A stretch of 64,000 nt of DNA from [Clostridium] leptum DSM 753 (GCA_000154345.1 DS480350.1:186001-250000), one strand, 5' to 3'; numbered from the stretch's first letter, positions 33,124-42,676 are shown. Notes: generated by a model from the sequence alone, not told the origin. Numbers and translations are program-made.

Positions 33124-34110
33124 TTACCGGTCGGAGGCGTAGCGGATTCCCCACTCCCTGCGAAGCTGGTCGATCACGCCGCAGATTTTCAGGCTTTCCT
33201 CCCAGGTGAAATCGGGACATTCCAGCAGTCCCTGCGCCAGGCATTCCTGCACCCGGAGAACCTCAAACTGCATCCCGGTGGCCGGATAAGGAAGCTCGAC
33301 GCTTTCCGGTTCGCCCTGGTTGGGGATAAACTGAAGCTGGCTGGGACAGCACAGATTCGGCCCCAGAGTGATACGCCCCTTTTCCCCAAAGATCGTAGTG
33401 GTGGCGTTGCCCTCCATATCAAAGCCGGCACTCAAAAAGGCGGCCTTGCCATCGCCGTATTGCAGCAGCATATCCGCGTGGATGTCCACCTCTCCGTTGG
33501 TGCGGCAGCAGGACATGATTTTTTCCGGCCCCTGGGGAAACGCCAGAAAGGCCATGCCCAGCGCATAAACGCCTACGTCCCGCACCGCGCCTCCGGTGTG
33601 GGCCAGAGAGGCCTTCCAAAGCTGCCAGTCCTTTGGGTCGGCCAAAAAGGAGTGAAAGGAGTGAACGGTGAGCACCTGCCCGATTTTTCCCTCCTGAAGC
33701 CACTGGCGGGCCTGCCGTACCGCAGGAAAGCACCGGGTCCACATGGCTTCCATCAAAAAGGTGTGGTTTTTCTCAGCCAGCCGGATCATTTCTTCCGTTT
33801 GGGCGGCGTTATCCGCCATAGGCTTTTCACACAGCACCGCAACCCCGGCGTTCAGGGCCGCGGACACATAATCCATATGGGTGTCGTTCGGCGTGGCGAT
33901 ATACACCACGTCAGGCTTGGACTCCCGGAGCATTTTTTCAAAATCGGTATAAGAAGAAGCAAAGCCGTATTTTTCCGCATAGGCTCTGCCGTTTTGCTCG
34001 CTGCGGGAAACCACTGCGGTTCGTTCGGCGCCGGGAGCCTCAAGCATTCCCTGAGCAAACCGCCCGGCGATAAATCCAGGGCCGACCACGGCCCATTTGG
34101 TTGTTTTCAT
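33124..34110 (-). CDS. Gfo/Idh/MocA-family oxidoreductase
   Basis: 328 residues from MKTTKWAVVGPGFIAGRFAQ, with AGGAGG before the ATG. The Rossmann motif is VVGPGFIAG. The conserved EKP (ALCEKPMADN-type, here VLCEKPMADN) and the C-terminal domain with GAVRDVGVYALGMA are clear. These enzymes oxidise or reduce sugars or inositols with NAD(P). Single gene, substrate unknown. Confidence 0.93.
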   Translation of the reverse strand: MKTTKWAVVGPGFIAGRFAQGMLEAPGAERTAVVSRSEQNGRAYAEKYGFASSYTDFEKMLRESKPDVVYIATPNDTHMDYVSAALNAGVAVLCEKPMADNAAQTEEMIRLAEKNHTFLMEAMWTRCFPAVRQARQWLQEGKIGQVLTVHSFHSFLADPKDWQLWKASLAHTGGAVRDVGVYALGMAFLAFPQGPEKIMSCCRTNGEVDIHADMLLQYGDGKAAFLSAGFDMEGNATTTIFGEKGRITLGPNLCCPSQLQFIPNQGEPESVELPYPATGMQFEVLRVQECLAQGLLECPDFTWEESLKICGVIDQLRREWGIRYASDR

Positions 34111-34372
34111 AAGCTGACCCTCCTGTTGCCATACATATTTTAACCGGGAATCAAACTGCCCGCTGTTACGCTCATTATACAAGACGCCCGCTGGAAAAGC
34201 AACGAGCCGCGGCGGGGATAACGAGAATTTCTGCGGCAAAATACGGCAGAAATCCCTACCTCTGGGACGGGAACTGTGGTATAATAGCCTCGCTTAGGTT
34301 TCTGCGGCAAAGCTGCCGTCAATAAAAATAAACATAAAACCGTAAGCTGCAACGATGGAAGGGGCGAGCGTT

Positions 34373-34930
34373 ATGCGGCTTTTTCTGGCAATTTTATTCG
34401 AGGAGCCTGTGAAGGACAGGCTCTGCGAGGCGATGGAGCTGATCCGGCGGAGCACCCGGACAAGCCGGCTCACCCGGCGGGAGAATCTTCATTTGACGCT
34501 GGTGTTTCTGGGAGAACTCCGAGAGGCGGGAAAGGTGCGGGAGGCTATGGAGGAAATCCGGACCGGCCCCTTTCCTCTGGAAATCCGGGGCCTGGGCAGA
34601 TTTCAACGAGACGGCGGAGATCTTTACTGGGCCGGAATAGAGCCCTCCTTACCGCTGCAAAACCTGTACCTGGAGCTGAAAAACGCTCTGGCAGGCAAGG
34701 GGATTGCGGTTGAGGATCGGCCGTACCGTCCGCACCTGACGTTAGCCCGGCAGGCGGTAGAAAAGCCGGAAACCCCTTTTTACACGCTGAAAAACCGGTT
34801 GGAGCCGGTAAAAACCAAAGCCGCCGCCGTCAGTCTGATGAAGTCGGAGCGAATCGAGGGAAGGCTGGTTTACACAGAGCTGTACCGCAAGGAGCTGCGA
34901 GAAAATAAGGGAAAGGAAGCGATGCTGTGA
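34373..34930 (+). CDS. thpR: RNA 2',3'-cyclic phosphodiesterase (LigT/ThpR family)
   Basis: 185 residues. The two HxTx catalytic motifs are HLTLVFLGEL and HLTLARQA, spaced as usual in the 2H phosphoesterase family. MRLFLAILFEEP is the typical start, and AAGGGG lies upstream at good spacing. An ATG six codons earlier is less likely. It hydrolyses 2',3'-cyclic ends of RNA. The stop overlaps the start of the YjbQ-like gene by four bases. Confidence 0.93.
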   Translation: MRLFLAILFEEPVKDRLCEAMELIRRSTRTSRLTRRENLHLTLVFLGELREAGKVREAMEEIRTGPFPLEIRGLGRFQRDGGDLYWAGIEPSLPLQNLYLELKNALAGKGIAVEDRPYRPHLTLARQAVEKPETPFYTLKNRLEPVKTKAAAVSLMKSERIEGRLVYTELYRKELRENKGKEAML

Positions 34931-35343
34931 AATCCTACCGTAAGGAGCTGTGGTTCCGTGTGCCGAGCCGCAGAGGCCTGGTAAACATCACAGGCGAGGT
35001 TGAGAAAGCGCTGGAAGAAAGCGGCGTCCAGGAGGGACTGGTTTTGGTCAACGCCATGAATATTACGGCCAGTGTATTTATCAACGATGATGAGCCTGGA
35101 CTTCACCGGGACCTGGAGGCTTGGCTGGAAAAGCTGGCGCCGGAAAAGCCCTACGGCCAGTACCGCCATAATGGCTATGAGGACAACGCCGACGCCCATC
35201 TGAAGCGGTCGGTGATGGGAAGGGAAGCCGTGGTGGCCGTAACCGGAGGGCGCCTGGATTTTGGCACCTGGGAGCAGATTTTTTACTATGAGTTCGACGG
35301 CAGGCGGGAGAAGCACGTCCTGGTGAAAATTATCGGAGAATAA
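34927..35343 (+). CDS. YjbQ-family protein with altered active-site motif
   Basis: 138 residues. It belongs to the YjbQ (UPF0047) family: WFRVPSRRGLVNIT, the INDDEPGLHRD segment, HLKRSVMG and GTWEQIFYYEFDGRREK. The usual His in the HITAS/HTTAG motif is Asn here (NAMNITASVF), which a single-base change (CAT to AAT) would explain. Family members show secondary thiamine phosphate synthase activity in vitro. The start is GTG overlapping thpR. The P-loop gene follows three bases after the stop, so all three form an operon. Confidence 0.9.
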   Translation: MKSYRKELWFRVPSRRGLVNITGEVEKALEESGVQEGLVLVNAMNITASVFINDDEPGLHRDLEAWLEKLAPEKPYGQYRHNGYEDNADAHLKRSVMGREAVVAVTGGRLDFGTWEQIFYYEFDGRREKHVLVKIIGE

Positions 35344-35346
35344 GCC

Positions 35347-35850
35347 ATGAAGAAATTGATTTTAGTGGGCGGTACCATGGGCGTGGGAAAAAGCTCGGTA
35401 TGCAGGGCGCTTCATCAAAGGCTGACGCCGTCGGTATGGCTGGATGGGGATTGGTGCTGGAATTTAAATCCCTTTGAGGTCACTGAGGAGACAAAGGCCA
35501 TGGCAATGGATAACATCGCCCACCTGCTGGGAAGCTTCCTAAGATGTTCCCAAACGGAATATGTGATTTTTTCCTGGGTCATGCACCAGCAGGAGATCAT
35601 CGACGAGCTTTTGTCCCGGCTGACGGGAACGGCGTTTACCCTGTATTCCTACTCCCTGGTATGCTCGGAGGAGATTTTAATACAGCGGCTGGAAAAGGAT
35701 ATCCGCCGGGGGCGCCGTCACCCAGATGTGCTGGAGCGGAGCAGAAAGAGGCTGCCTCTCTATCAAAGCCTGGATACCTGGAAATTGGATGTGGGGAGGC
35801 GCACGCCGGAGGAAGCCGCTGAGAAAATAAAGACTGACATAGCCGGCTGA
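35347..35850 (+). CDS. P-loop nucleotide kinase-like protein
   Basis: 167 residues. Walker A is GGTMGVGKSS (about 8-17), then LDGDWCWNLNPF (a substrate-binding D-x-D-like region as in small-molecule kinases) and YVIFSWVMHQQEII. A lid-like RRGRRHPDVLERSRKRL follows. It is likely a small-molecule or nucleoside kinase, with unknown substrate. It is the last gene of the thpR-yjbQ operon, and a terminator follows 30 bases after the stop. Confidence 0.85.
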   Translation: MKKLILVGGTMGVGKSSVCRALHQRLTPSVWLDGDWCWNLNPFEVTEETKAMAMDNIAHLLGSFLRCSQTEYVIFSWVMHQQEIIDELLSRLTGTAFTLYSYSLVCSEEILIQRLEKDIRRGRRHPDVLERSRKRLPLYQSLDTWKLDVGRRTPEEAAEKIKTDIAG

Positions 35851-35880
35851 CCCTGGTGCTTCCGGGGCTGATGGATACAA

Positions 35881-35916
35881 AAAACGCCTAAAGCCTTAGT
35901 AGGCTTTAGGCGTTTT
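35881..35916 (+). terminator. Terminator of the thpR operon
   Basis: AAAACGCCTAAAGCC and GGCTTTAGGCGTTTT form a perfect 15-bp stem with a 6-base loop, followed by more T. Confidence 0.9.
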
Positions 35917-36286
35917 TTCGGTATTAGGCTTTAGGCTGTCTCCAATCAGCACGCAGTTGTTTGAGGCTGAAACCCGCCCGCCGTGCGGGTGAAGACAGAA
36001 GGCTATAGGAGATTGAGGGAGGAGAAAAGACCTTTCGTTCTTGTCAGGGCTCCTCTTTCTCCGCGGCGGAGGACAACGGCTCTACAGCTTGGCGGAGCTG
36101 CCGGCTGAACGGCAGGAAGAATAAAGCCTTCACAGCCCAAGCAAACGGGGCCGGCATACATCGTAAGGCTCTCGAAGCGAAAAGACTGCTGTGAAAGAGA
36201 CGGCTGCCCGCCGAAGAATCCAATCAATCGCGGGAAAGGAGCCGCCCGCGGAATCCAGGCCTTTTAGAAAGCTCCTTAAGAAGCTG
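35917..36286. other. Intergenic stretch between two terminators
   Basis: About 370 bases. The TTAGGCTTTAGGC motif of the upstream hairpin is echoed once more at 35,925. I see no gene and no good promoter here. Confidence 0.5.
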
Positions 36287-36321
36287 AACGGGGAAAGCCC
36301 CTTTAAGGGGCTTTCCCCGTT
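36287..36321. terminator. Terminator of the aldolase gene
   Basis: AACGGGGAAAGCCCCTT and AAGGGGCTTTCCCCGTT pair perfectly, with a T/A centre. It lies 44 bases past the aldolase stop on the minus strand. Confidence 0.85.
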
Positions 36322-36364
36322 TTCCAGCCTTAGCAAAGACAGCAGAAAGCTTTTAAGGTTTCTC

Positions 36365-37216
36365 TTATTTCTTTAGGCCGTAAAATACGCTCATGGCCTT
36401 TTCCACATCGTTTTTCATAGCGTCTCTGGCAGCGCAGGCGATGTCATGATAATAAATCACGTCGGGATGATCCTTCAGGTAAGCCTTGGCGGCGTTTGTA
36501 CCCTCTCGGGCCATATAGGTGTAATAATTGATTTTCCGCACGCCGCGCTTGATGGCTTCCACGTAGTCCTCAGGGCTGACGCCGGAGCCTCCGTGCATTA
36601 CCAGCGGCACGCCGGTGAGCTGGTGGATCTTCTCGATTCTGGGAAAATCCAGCTTAGGCTTGGCGGTGTAAATACCGTGGGCGGTGCCGAAGGAACAGGC
36701 CAGGGCGTCTACGCCCGTATCCTTGACGAACTGCTCCGCCAGGGACGGGTCGGTATAAGTGGCGGGATCGTTTTCGTGAGCCATGCCGGCGCCCTCCGCT
36801 TTTCCCAGGCTTCCGATTTCCGCTTCCACATTGGCGCCGTATTCTCTGGCCATCGCTACGGCCTTTTTGGTGTTAGCCACGTTTTCCTCATAGGGCAGGG
36901 CGGAGCCGTCGTACATTACGGAGGTGAAGCCCAGCTCCAGAGCCTGCTTTAAATAGTCCAGAGTCTCGCCGTGATCCAGGTGGACGCATACGGGAACCGA
37001 CGCCTTTTTCGCCAAGGCGACCATGACAGGGCCGATAACAGAAAGGGGAGTGACCGGCTCGTGAAGCTGAGCGTGGGCCACAATGACGGGTACCTGATGC
37101 TCCTCTGCCTTATCGACGGCGGCCTGCAGGCTTTCCAGGGTGGGCGTGTTGAACGCGGCGATAGCGTACTGCTTTTCTTCAGCGATTTTCAATACCTGGT
37201 TTAAAGTGGCTAACAT
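36365..37216 (-). CDS. Class II fructose-bisphosphate aldolase family protein
   Basis: 283 residues from MLATLNQVLKIAEEKQYAIA, with GGGAGG before the ATG. Zinc-binding His residues are in HLDHGETL, GTAHGIYTAKP and MHGGSGVSPED, and the phosphate-binding INYYTYMA is present. It cleaves a ketose bisphosphate to DHAP and an aldehyde. The family includes fructose- and tagatose-bisphosphate aldolases (FbaA/GatY/KbaY), and the sequence alone does not choose. Two inverted repeats lie over its promoter. Confidence 0.93.
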   Translation of the reverse strand: MLATLNQVLKIAEEKQYAIAAFNTPTLESLQAAVDKAEEHQVPVIVAHAQLHEPVTPLSVIGPVMVALAKKASVPVCVHLDHGETLDYLKQALELGFTSVMYDGSALPYEENVANTKKAVAMAREYGANVEAEIGSLGKAEGAGMAHENDPATYTDPSLAEQFVKDTGVDALACSFGTAHGIYTAKPKLDFPRIEKIHQLTGVPLVMHGGSGVSPEDYVEAIKRGVRKINYYTYMAREGTNAAKAYLKDHPDVIYYHDIACAARDAMKNDVEKAMSVFYGLKK

Positions 37217-37267
37217 TTTTTTACCTCCCAATAGCTTCTTTTTCAAATTTTTAAACAGACTGATTTC

Positions 37268-37370
37268 AAAAGATAAAACGCCTTAAAAAACGTTTTATCT
37301 TTTTTATTATACTTAGGTTCGGAGGAAAAAGAAAGTGGAATTCCAAAATTTCATTTAGAAATTCCACTTT
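37268..37370 (-). promoter_or_regulatory. Aldolase promoter with two inverted repeats
   Basis: On the minus strand a TATAAT -10 box is at 37311-37306. AAAAGATAAAACG (37268-37280) and its complement CGTTTTATCTTTT (37291-37303) surround the expected start of transcription. AAAGTGGAATT (37332-37342) and AATTCCACTTT (37360-37370) flank the -35 region. Both look like operators. The first could also act as an RNA attenuator, as TTTT follows. Confidence 0.6.
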
Positions 37371-37675
37371 TGACAGAGACGCTCCGCAACCCGCCGGAAA
37401 AAGCGTCAGAATTTATTCAGGGGAATTGGCCACAGCGGCTGCCAAAGCACCTTGCGGAAGCAGCCTTCTTTCAAGGACAAAGCGGGTAAGATAACGATAG
37501 AGAGACTGATAAAACAGACGGATGAAGCCAGAGGGAGCCTTACCCTTTGCGCGCCGGCAGTCCAAAGAATTGGAACAGCGGAGTTTCAGCGGCCCTGGGG
37601 TCCGGTTCGACGCCCTTACAGGGTACGCAAGGCAATGTTTCCGGCAGTGCTTGGAGCATCATACATGATTTTAAT
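37371..37675. other. Intergenic stretch without a supported gene
   Basis: About 300 bases between the aldolase promoter and the TetR stop. The short frames present have no ribosome site or recognisable product. Confidence 0.4.
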
Positions 37676-38317
37676 TTAAAGCGCGGGGGCTTCCGCGGGG
37701 CTGGCAGCCGACAGCGAACGGATCAGCATTTGATAGGCATAGGCTCTGGCCTGGGGCTCAGGCAGAAGCTGAGCCTGCAGGGATGCCAGATAGGAGCCTA
37801 CGGCGCCTAAAAAGCACATGGTCTGGTATTCCTCGGAGAAGCCTCCGGAGATCAGCCCTTCCTCTGCCCCAAGCGCCAAAATCCGGCGGATCTGCTCCTG
37901 GACGACATTGCGGATTTCCTCTGCGGGCTCCTGACCCTCGAGGCAGCGCTTCATTTCGAAGCAGGAAAAACCGGAAACCATATGAAAAAAGGAAAGCCTG
38001 CTCTGAACCGCTTCCGCCACGGTGGTCATAGAGGACTCCGCCGCGATCCGAAAGCCCCGATCCAGAGGGATCAGGCCCTGGAGGGCGGTGAGCTCCCGGC
38101 GCATGTAATAGCACACTGCGGCGGCGGTCATAGCCTCCTTAGAGGGGAAATACTCGTATACAGTTCCCTTTCCAATGCCCGCCCGGGCCGCGGTTTCCGA
38201 TACGGTCAGGGCTTCCAGGCTTTTTCCCTCCATTACCAGGCTGATGACAGCCTCTAAAACCGCCGTTTTCTTATCCTGAGGGCTGTTCACTGCTTTTTTC
38301 TCCTCGGGACCGCTCAC
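37676..38317 (-). CDS. TetR-family repressor of the RND exporter
   Basis: 213 residues. The N-terminal HTH (LTVSETAARAGIGKGTVYEYFPSKEAM, about 38-65) is a TetR domain, and the C-terminal half is the helical ligand-binding part. The start overlaps the RND gene stop by four bases (ATGA-type), so both are on one transcript and expression is coupled. It probably binds the palindrome at 42285-42300 upstream of the RND gene, making an autoregulated efflux operon. Confidence 0.92.
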   Translation of the reverse strand: MSGPEEKKAVNSPQDKKTAVLEAVISLVMEGKSLEALTVSETAARAGIGKGTVYEYFPSKEAMTAAAVCYYMRRELTALQGLIPLDRGFRIAAESSMTTVAEAVQSRLSFFHMVSGFSCFEMKRCLEGQEPAEEIRNVVQEQIRRILALGAEEGLISGGFSEEYQTMCFLGAVGSYLASLQAQLLPEPQARAYAYQMLIRSLSAASPAEAPAL

Positions 38318-41300
38318 GATAAATCATCCTCCAAATCTACTTTCTTCATGGGCCTTTTATGGAATACGTCGTAAAGCACCGGCACCACAAGCAAGGTCAG
38401 CAGGGTGGCGTAGGTGAGGCCGCCAATGGTGACGATAGCCATGGGCTGGGTCATTTCCGCACCGTCTCCCAGGCCCAAAGCCATGGTGACCATAGCTAAA
38501 ATGGTGGTCAGGGCGGTCATCAGAATGGGACGCAGGCGGGTACGGCCGGTCTGGATCAAGGCATCCTTTTTGTCCACCCCCTCCAGCCGCAGCTGGTTCA
38601 CATAGTCCACAAATACAATGCCGTTGTTGACCACCACGCCGGCCAGCATTAAAAAGCCCAGCATGGCGATAATGGAAATGGGGCTGCCGGTGAGCCACAA
38701 AGCCAGAAGGCCGCCGGTGAAGGCCAGAGGAATGGTAAACATGACGATAAAGGGAGACAAAAGGCTCTGGAACTGGGCCACCATAATCAGATAGATAAAC
38801 ACCACGGCCAGAACGATCATCAGAATCAGGTCGTTCATGGCGGAGTTGATGGTTTCGGTTTCGCCCTGGATCTCTACGGTGTAGCCCTCGGGCACCTCGT
38901 AGGCCGCCAGCTTTTCCTCCAGCTCACGGCTCACCAGGCCGATATTATGGTCGTTATCCACGCCGGCGGTGACGGTCATATACCGCACCTGGTTTTCCCG
39001 GTTAATGGAGCTGACGCTTTCCGCGTCCTGGGCCTCGGCGATCTCATGGAGGGGAACGGCTTCTGTTTCCCCGGTCTGCTGGTTGGTGACGGAAATCTCA
39101 TGGGACATCAGGCCTTCCCGGGTCAGAGCATCCTCCGGGCTTTTTACCACGATCACCGGCAGGTCATCCGAGCCGATGGTCAGAGTGGTAGCGGTGGCTT
39201 CCGTCTGCAGAGCGGCGGCGATTTCCTGATAGACCTGGGCCACGGTCAGGCCGTGCTCCATAGCCTTGTTTTTATCTACTACGATCCGGGTTTCCATATC
39301 CCCCTCGGTGATGCCTCCGGTCACCTCGGTGGTGCCCTCGATTCCGCTGAGCATCTCCACCAGATCCTGGGAGATATCGTTCAGGGTATCCACGTCGTCC
39401 CCTTTGACCTCCAGGGAGATTCCGCTGCCGCCCAGCGCGGACATATCCATGGTGGAGGCGGAAACGCTGAGCTCACAGTCCAGATCCTGGGTAGCTCCGG
39501 TGATTAATTCCGCCATTTGGGCGTTGGAGCGGGTGCGGCCGTTTTCCTTCAATAAAATATAGAAGCTGTAGGTGTTGCCGGAGGAGGACGAGCTCATGGA
39601 CATTCCGCCGGAGATCGCGCCTACGGTTTCCACATCGTCCAGGCCGCCGATCCGGCTCATGACCTCGTCGGCCATTTCATAGCCTTCCTGCTGGGTAGCC
39701 TCCTTGGGCATTTCCATGGTGGCCATCATCTGGGGGGAATCCATCTCCGGCATGAAGGCGGTGCCCATATTTACCGCTTCAAAGACAGCGAATACCAGCA
39801 GCGCCAGCACGCCGGCGATGACCACGATTTTATGCTTTAAGGAGAACCGCAGCACCTTTTCGTAGCCGTTGGTAAAGCCTTCGAACCAGCGGTGCTTCTT
39901 CTCCTTGGTTTTCCGCAGCATGGTGGAGCCCATGGCGGGCACCAGGGTGAGGGCGACCACCAGGCTGGCCAGCAGGGAATAAGCGATGGTCAGTCCCATG
40001 TCGGTGAAAAGCTCTCTGGAGATGCCCTGAGTGAACACGATGGGCAGAAATACGCAGATGGTGGTCAGGGTGGAGACGAAAATGGCTCCCGCCACCTGGG
40101 TGGCTCCCTTGACAGCGGCCTTTGCCGCCGGTACCCCCTGGTTTCGCAGCCGGTAGATATTCTCGATGACCACGATGCTGTTATCCACCAGCATACCGAC
40201 CCCCAAGGCGAGGCCGGACAGGGAGATGATGTTTAAGGTAATGTCGGTGAAGTACATCAGCACCATGGCGAATAGTACGCTGATGGGAATGGAGAAGGCG
40301 ATAATCACGGTGGGCTTGACATCCCGCAGGAACAGGGCCAGCACCAGGATCGCCAGAATACCGCCTAGGATCAGGTTTTGCAGCACCGACTGGATGATCA
40401 TATTAATGTAGTCCCCTTGATCCATCAGAGGGATAATATGTAAATCGGGGTTTTCCGACTGAAGCTTCCCGATGGCCTCGTTGATCCGCTGGGATACGGT
40501 AGCCGTGGACGCGGTAGACTGCTTTTGAAAGGACAGGACCACGCCCTCATTGCCGTTGACCTTGGCATAGGCTTCCCCGGCGTTGCTGGCCTGCTCCACA
40601 GAGGCTACGTCGGAAAGGCGGATGTCGCCTATGCCCTCCGTGCCGATGGAAAACAGCACGCTGTCCTGAAGCTCCTCGATGCTGCCGTACTGCTCTCCGA
40701 CCTTTACCAGATACTGCTGCCCGCTTTCAGAATCCAGATAGCCGGCGGGCATATTGAAGTTCTGGGCCGTTAGGATCTGGCTGATCATTTCCTGGGTGAC
40801 CACGCCGGAAATATCGGCTTTTTCCAAGGCCTGGTCTCTGGCCTGCTCAAATTCCGCCTTGGCGGCGTCCAGCTGGCTTTGGCCGGATACGATCTGGGCG
40901 CTGGCCTGGGCAAATTCGCTGCCTGCTGTCAGCTTGCCGCTTTCCAGCTGCTCGTAGCCGTCCTGGGCGGCTTTCAGCTGCTCCTCCAGCTGAGGCCTCA
41001 TGGCCGCCAGGGTGGCCTGGCGGGTCTTGATATTTTGCAGTTCGGTATCGATTTCCGTGATTCTGGCCTGAGCGTCGGCAATGGTGCCGGGCAGGGAATC
41101 CACGGTTTCCTGTAGCTGGGCGATCCCATCCGTCATCTGGCGGAGACTGTCCTGGGTCAGAGAGGCGAAGGCCTCTCCCAAGGTGGGGATGGAGGACACG
41201 GCGGTGCGAAAAGCCTCAAATTCCTCCGGGGACAGGCTTAACAGCTCCTCCACCGTGGAGGCGGGCAGACCGTTGGGGAACAGGGCCGCGCCGGTGGGGG

Positions 41301-42252
41301 TGGACGCGAAGGACTCCAGCCCCTGAAGGCCGGTGTTCACAGCCTCATAGCTTTGCTGCAGCTGGGTTAAGGCGGCCTGAGCCTCCGCCAGGCCATCCTG
41401 GGCCTGCTTCAGCCCGCCGGCATAGGCGGCCCGCTCCGTCTCGAAGCCCGCCTTTTGAGAGGACAAAATGGTGTCCTCCGCCAGCAGGGCGTTCAATTGG
41501 GCCACAGCGGAATCCACCTGAACGCTGCCGGCGGTCAGCTGGGAAACCGCGCCCTCCTGGCCGGACTCCAGCTGCTGCCTGCCCTCGTCCAGCTTGGCCT
41601 GGGCGTCGTCCAGCTCCTTTTTCGCATCGTAAAGCTGGGCGTCCACCGCCTGGAGCACCCTATCGTTCAGCTCGTCGATTTTGCCCTGGTCCAGGGTGAT
41701 TTTCAGCTGCTGCTCCACCAGGCCCGAGGCTGTGACAGAACCGACGCCGTCCACCCGCTGGAGGGCGGGAAGCACCGTGTCGTTCACCAGCTTGGTGACT
41801 TCCTCCACGCTTTTGCCCCCGGCATCTACGCTGGCCACCATCACCGGCATCATGTCCGGTGAGATCCGCATCATGGTGGGAGAGCCGACCCCGTCGTCGA
41901 ACTTGGCTTTTACCTGGTCCAGCCGGTTGGAGATCTCAATGGAGGCGGAGTCCATATTGGTGCCCTGCTCAAATTCCAGCATGACGATACTGGCGTTTTC
42001 ACTGGATATGGAGCTGACGCTTTTTACGCCGGATAAAGTGCTCAAGGCCGATTCCATCGGCTTTGTCACGCTGGATTCCACCTTTTCCGGGCTTGCCCCT
42101 GCGTAAGTGGTGGATACTACCACATAGGGAAGCTCAATGTTGGGAAGAAGATCGGTGGTCATATTCATGAAGGAGACCGCTCCTAGAATGAAAACCATGA
42201 TAACGGCAACCACGACGGTAAACGGTTTTTTAACGCTGAATTTTGAGAGCAT
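38314..42252 (-). CDS. RND-family efflux transporter with long coiled-coil insertion
   Basis: 1312 residues, longer than AcrB-type proteins (about 1050). The N-terminal helix and porter start are standard (PFTVVVAVIMVFILGAVSF, DLLPNIELPYVVVST). From about residue 205 to 490 the porter domain is interrupted by a Gln/Glu/Ala-rich helical hairpin (AKKELDDAQAKLDEGRQQLE and later repeats). This is known from Gram-positive RND proteins and probably spans the cell wall side. TM4 motifs (LALGVGMLVDNSIVVIENIYR) show the proton-relay Asp. No membrane fusion partner gene is adjacent. AGGAGG precedes the ATG. Confidence 0.93.
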   Translation of the reverse strand: MLSKFSVKKPFTVVVAVIMVFILGAVSFMNMTTDLLPNIELPYVVVSTTYAGASPEKVESSVTKPMESALSTLSGVKSVSSISSENASIVMLEFEQGTNMDSASIEISNRLDQVKAKFDDGVGSPTMMRISPDMMPVMVASVDAGGKSVEEVTKLVNDTVLPALQRVDGVGSVTASGLVEQQLKITLDQGKIDELNDRVLQAVDAQLYDAKKELDDAQAKLDEGRQQLESGQEGAVSQLTAGSVQVDSAVAQLNALLAEDTILSSQKAGFETERAAYAGGLKQAQDGLAEAQAALTQLQQSYEAVNTGLQGLESFASTPTGAALFPNGLPASTVEELLSLSPEEFEAFRTAVSSIPTLGEAFASLTQDSLRQMTDGIAQLQETVDSLPGTIADAQARITEIDTELQNIKTRQATLAAMRPQLEEQLKAAQDGYEQLESGKLTAGSEFAQASAQIVSGQSQLDAAKAEFEQARDQALEKADISGVVTQEMISQILTAQNFNMPAGYLDSESGQQYLVKVGEQYGSIEELQDSVLFSIGTEGIGDIRLSDVASVEQASNAGEAYAKVNGNEGVVLSFQKQSTASTATVSQRINEAIGKLQSENPDLHIIPLMDQGDYINMIIQSVLQNLILGGILAILVLALFLRDVKPTVIIAFSIPISVLFAMVLMYFTDITLNIISLSGLALGVGMLVDNSIVVIENIYRLRNQGVPAAKAAVKGATQVAGAIFVSTLTTICVFLPIVFTQGISRELFTDMGLTIAYSLLASLVVALTLVPAMGSTMLRKTKEKKHRWFEGFTNGYEKVLRFSLKHKIVVIAGVLALLVFAVFEAVNMGTAFMPEMDSPQMMATMEMPKEATQQEGYEMADEVMSRIGGLDDVETVGAISGGMSMSSSSSGNTYSFYILLKENGRTRSNAQMAELITGATQDLDCELSVSASTMDMSALGGSGISLEVKGDDVDTLNDISQDLVEMLSGIEGTTEVTGGITEGDMETRIVVDKNKAMEHGLTVAQVYQEIAAALQTEATATTLTIGSDDLPVIVVKSPEDALTREGLMSHEISVTNQQTGETEAVPLHEIAEAQDAESVSSINRENQVRYMTVTAGVDNDHNIGLVSRELEEKLAAYEVPEGYTVEIQGETETINSAMNDLILMIVLAVVFIYLIMVAQFQSLLSPFIVMFTIPLAFTGGLLALWLTGSPISIIAMLGFLMLAGVVVNNGIVFVDYVNQLRLEGVDKKDALIQTGRTRLRPILMTALTTILAMVTMALGLGDGAEMTQPMAIVTIGGLTYATLLTLLVVPVLYDVFHKRPMKKVDLEDDLS

Positions 42253-42284
42253 GGAATAGTCCTCCTGGCGATCTGTTTTCTGCC

Positions 42285-42319
42285 GACCGACCGGTCGGTC
42301 AATGCACGCCAGTATTATA
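42285..42319 (-). promoter_or_regulatory. TetR operator and promoter of the RND operon
   Basis: GACCGACC/GGTCGGTC is a perfect 16-bp palindrome at 42285-42300. A TATAAT -10 box lies at 42319-42314 on the minus strand, so the palindrome covers the first transcribed bases. This is typical for TetR autorepression with this GACCGACCGGTCGGTC-type site. Confidence 0.75.
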
Positions 42320-42676
42320 GCACACAGAGGAAAAAAGAATAAAACAATTTGTAAATTTTTTCAGAGATCCTGCTGTGCTTTTTAGAAAAGCCGTGTTATA
42401 ATAGCTTCAGCTTCCAGGCATAAAATTGGTAACGCTATGGCTTTTATGTCCTGTTTTGCGGCTTGATTAGAGCGGAAGCCTCCCGCGGCGCCGCAGCAGG
42501 CTGGGATAATAAAATTTTTTGGAAGGTCAAGGGAATATAATTACTATTTGTATTATAAATTGATAGATATACTTTTAGCTTTTGAAAAAAGCTTGATAAT
42601 CATTGAAACAATGGGGAAAAGTCTTTCGATAGGTCTGGAAAGACGCTGATAGATGAAAGGAGGAAGCTGTATCATC
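42320..42676. other. AT-rich leader of the SDR gene
   Basis: A TATAAT at 42395-42400 on the plus strand could be the -10 of the SDR gene. The 42,530-42,600 part is very AT-rich. No gene is seen. Confidence 0.4.
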
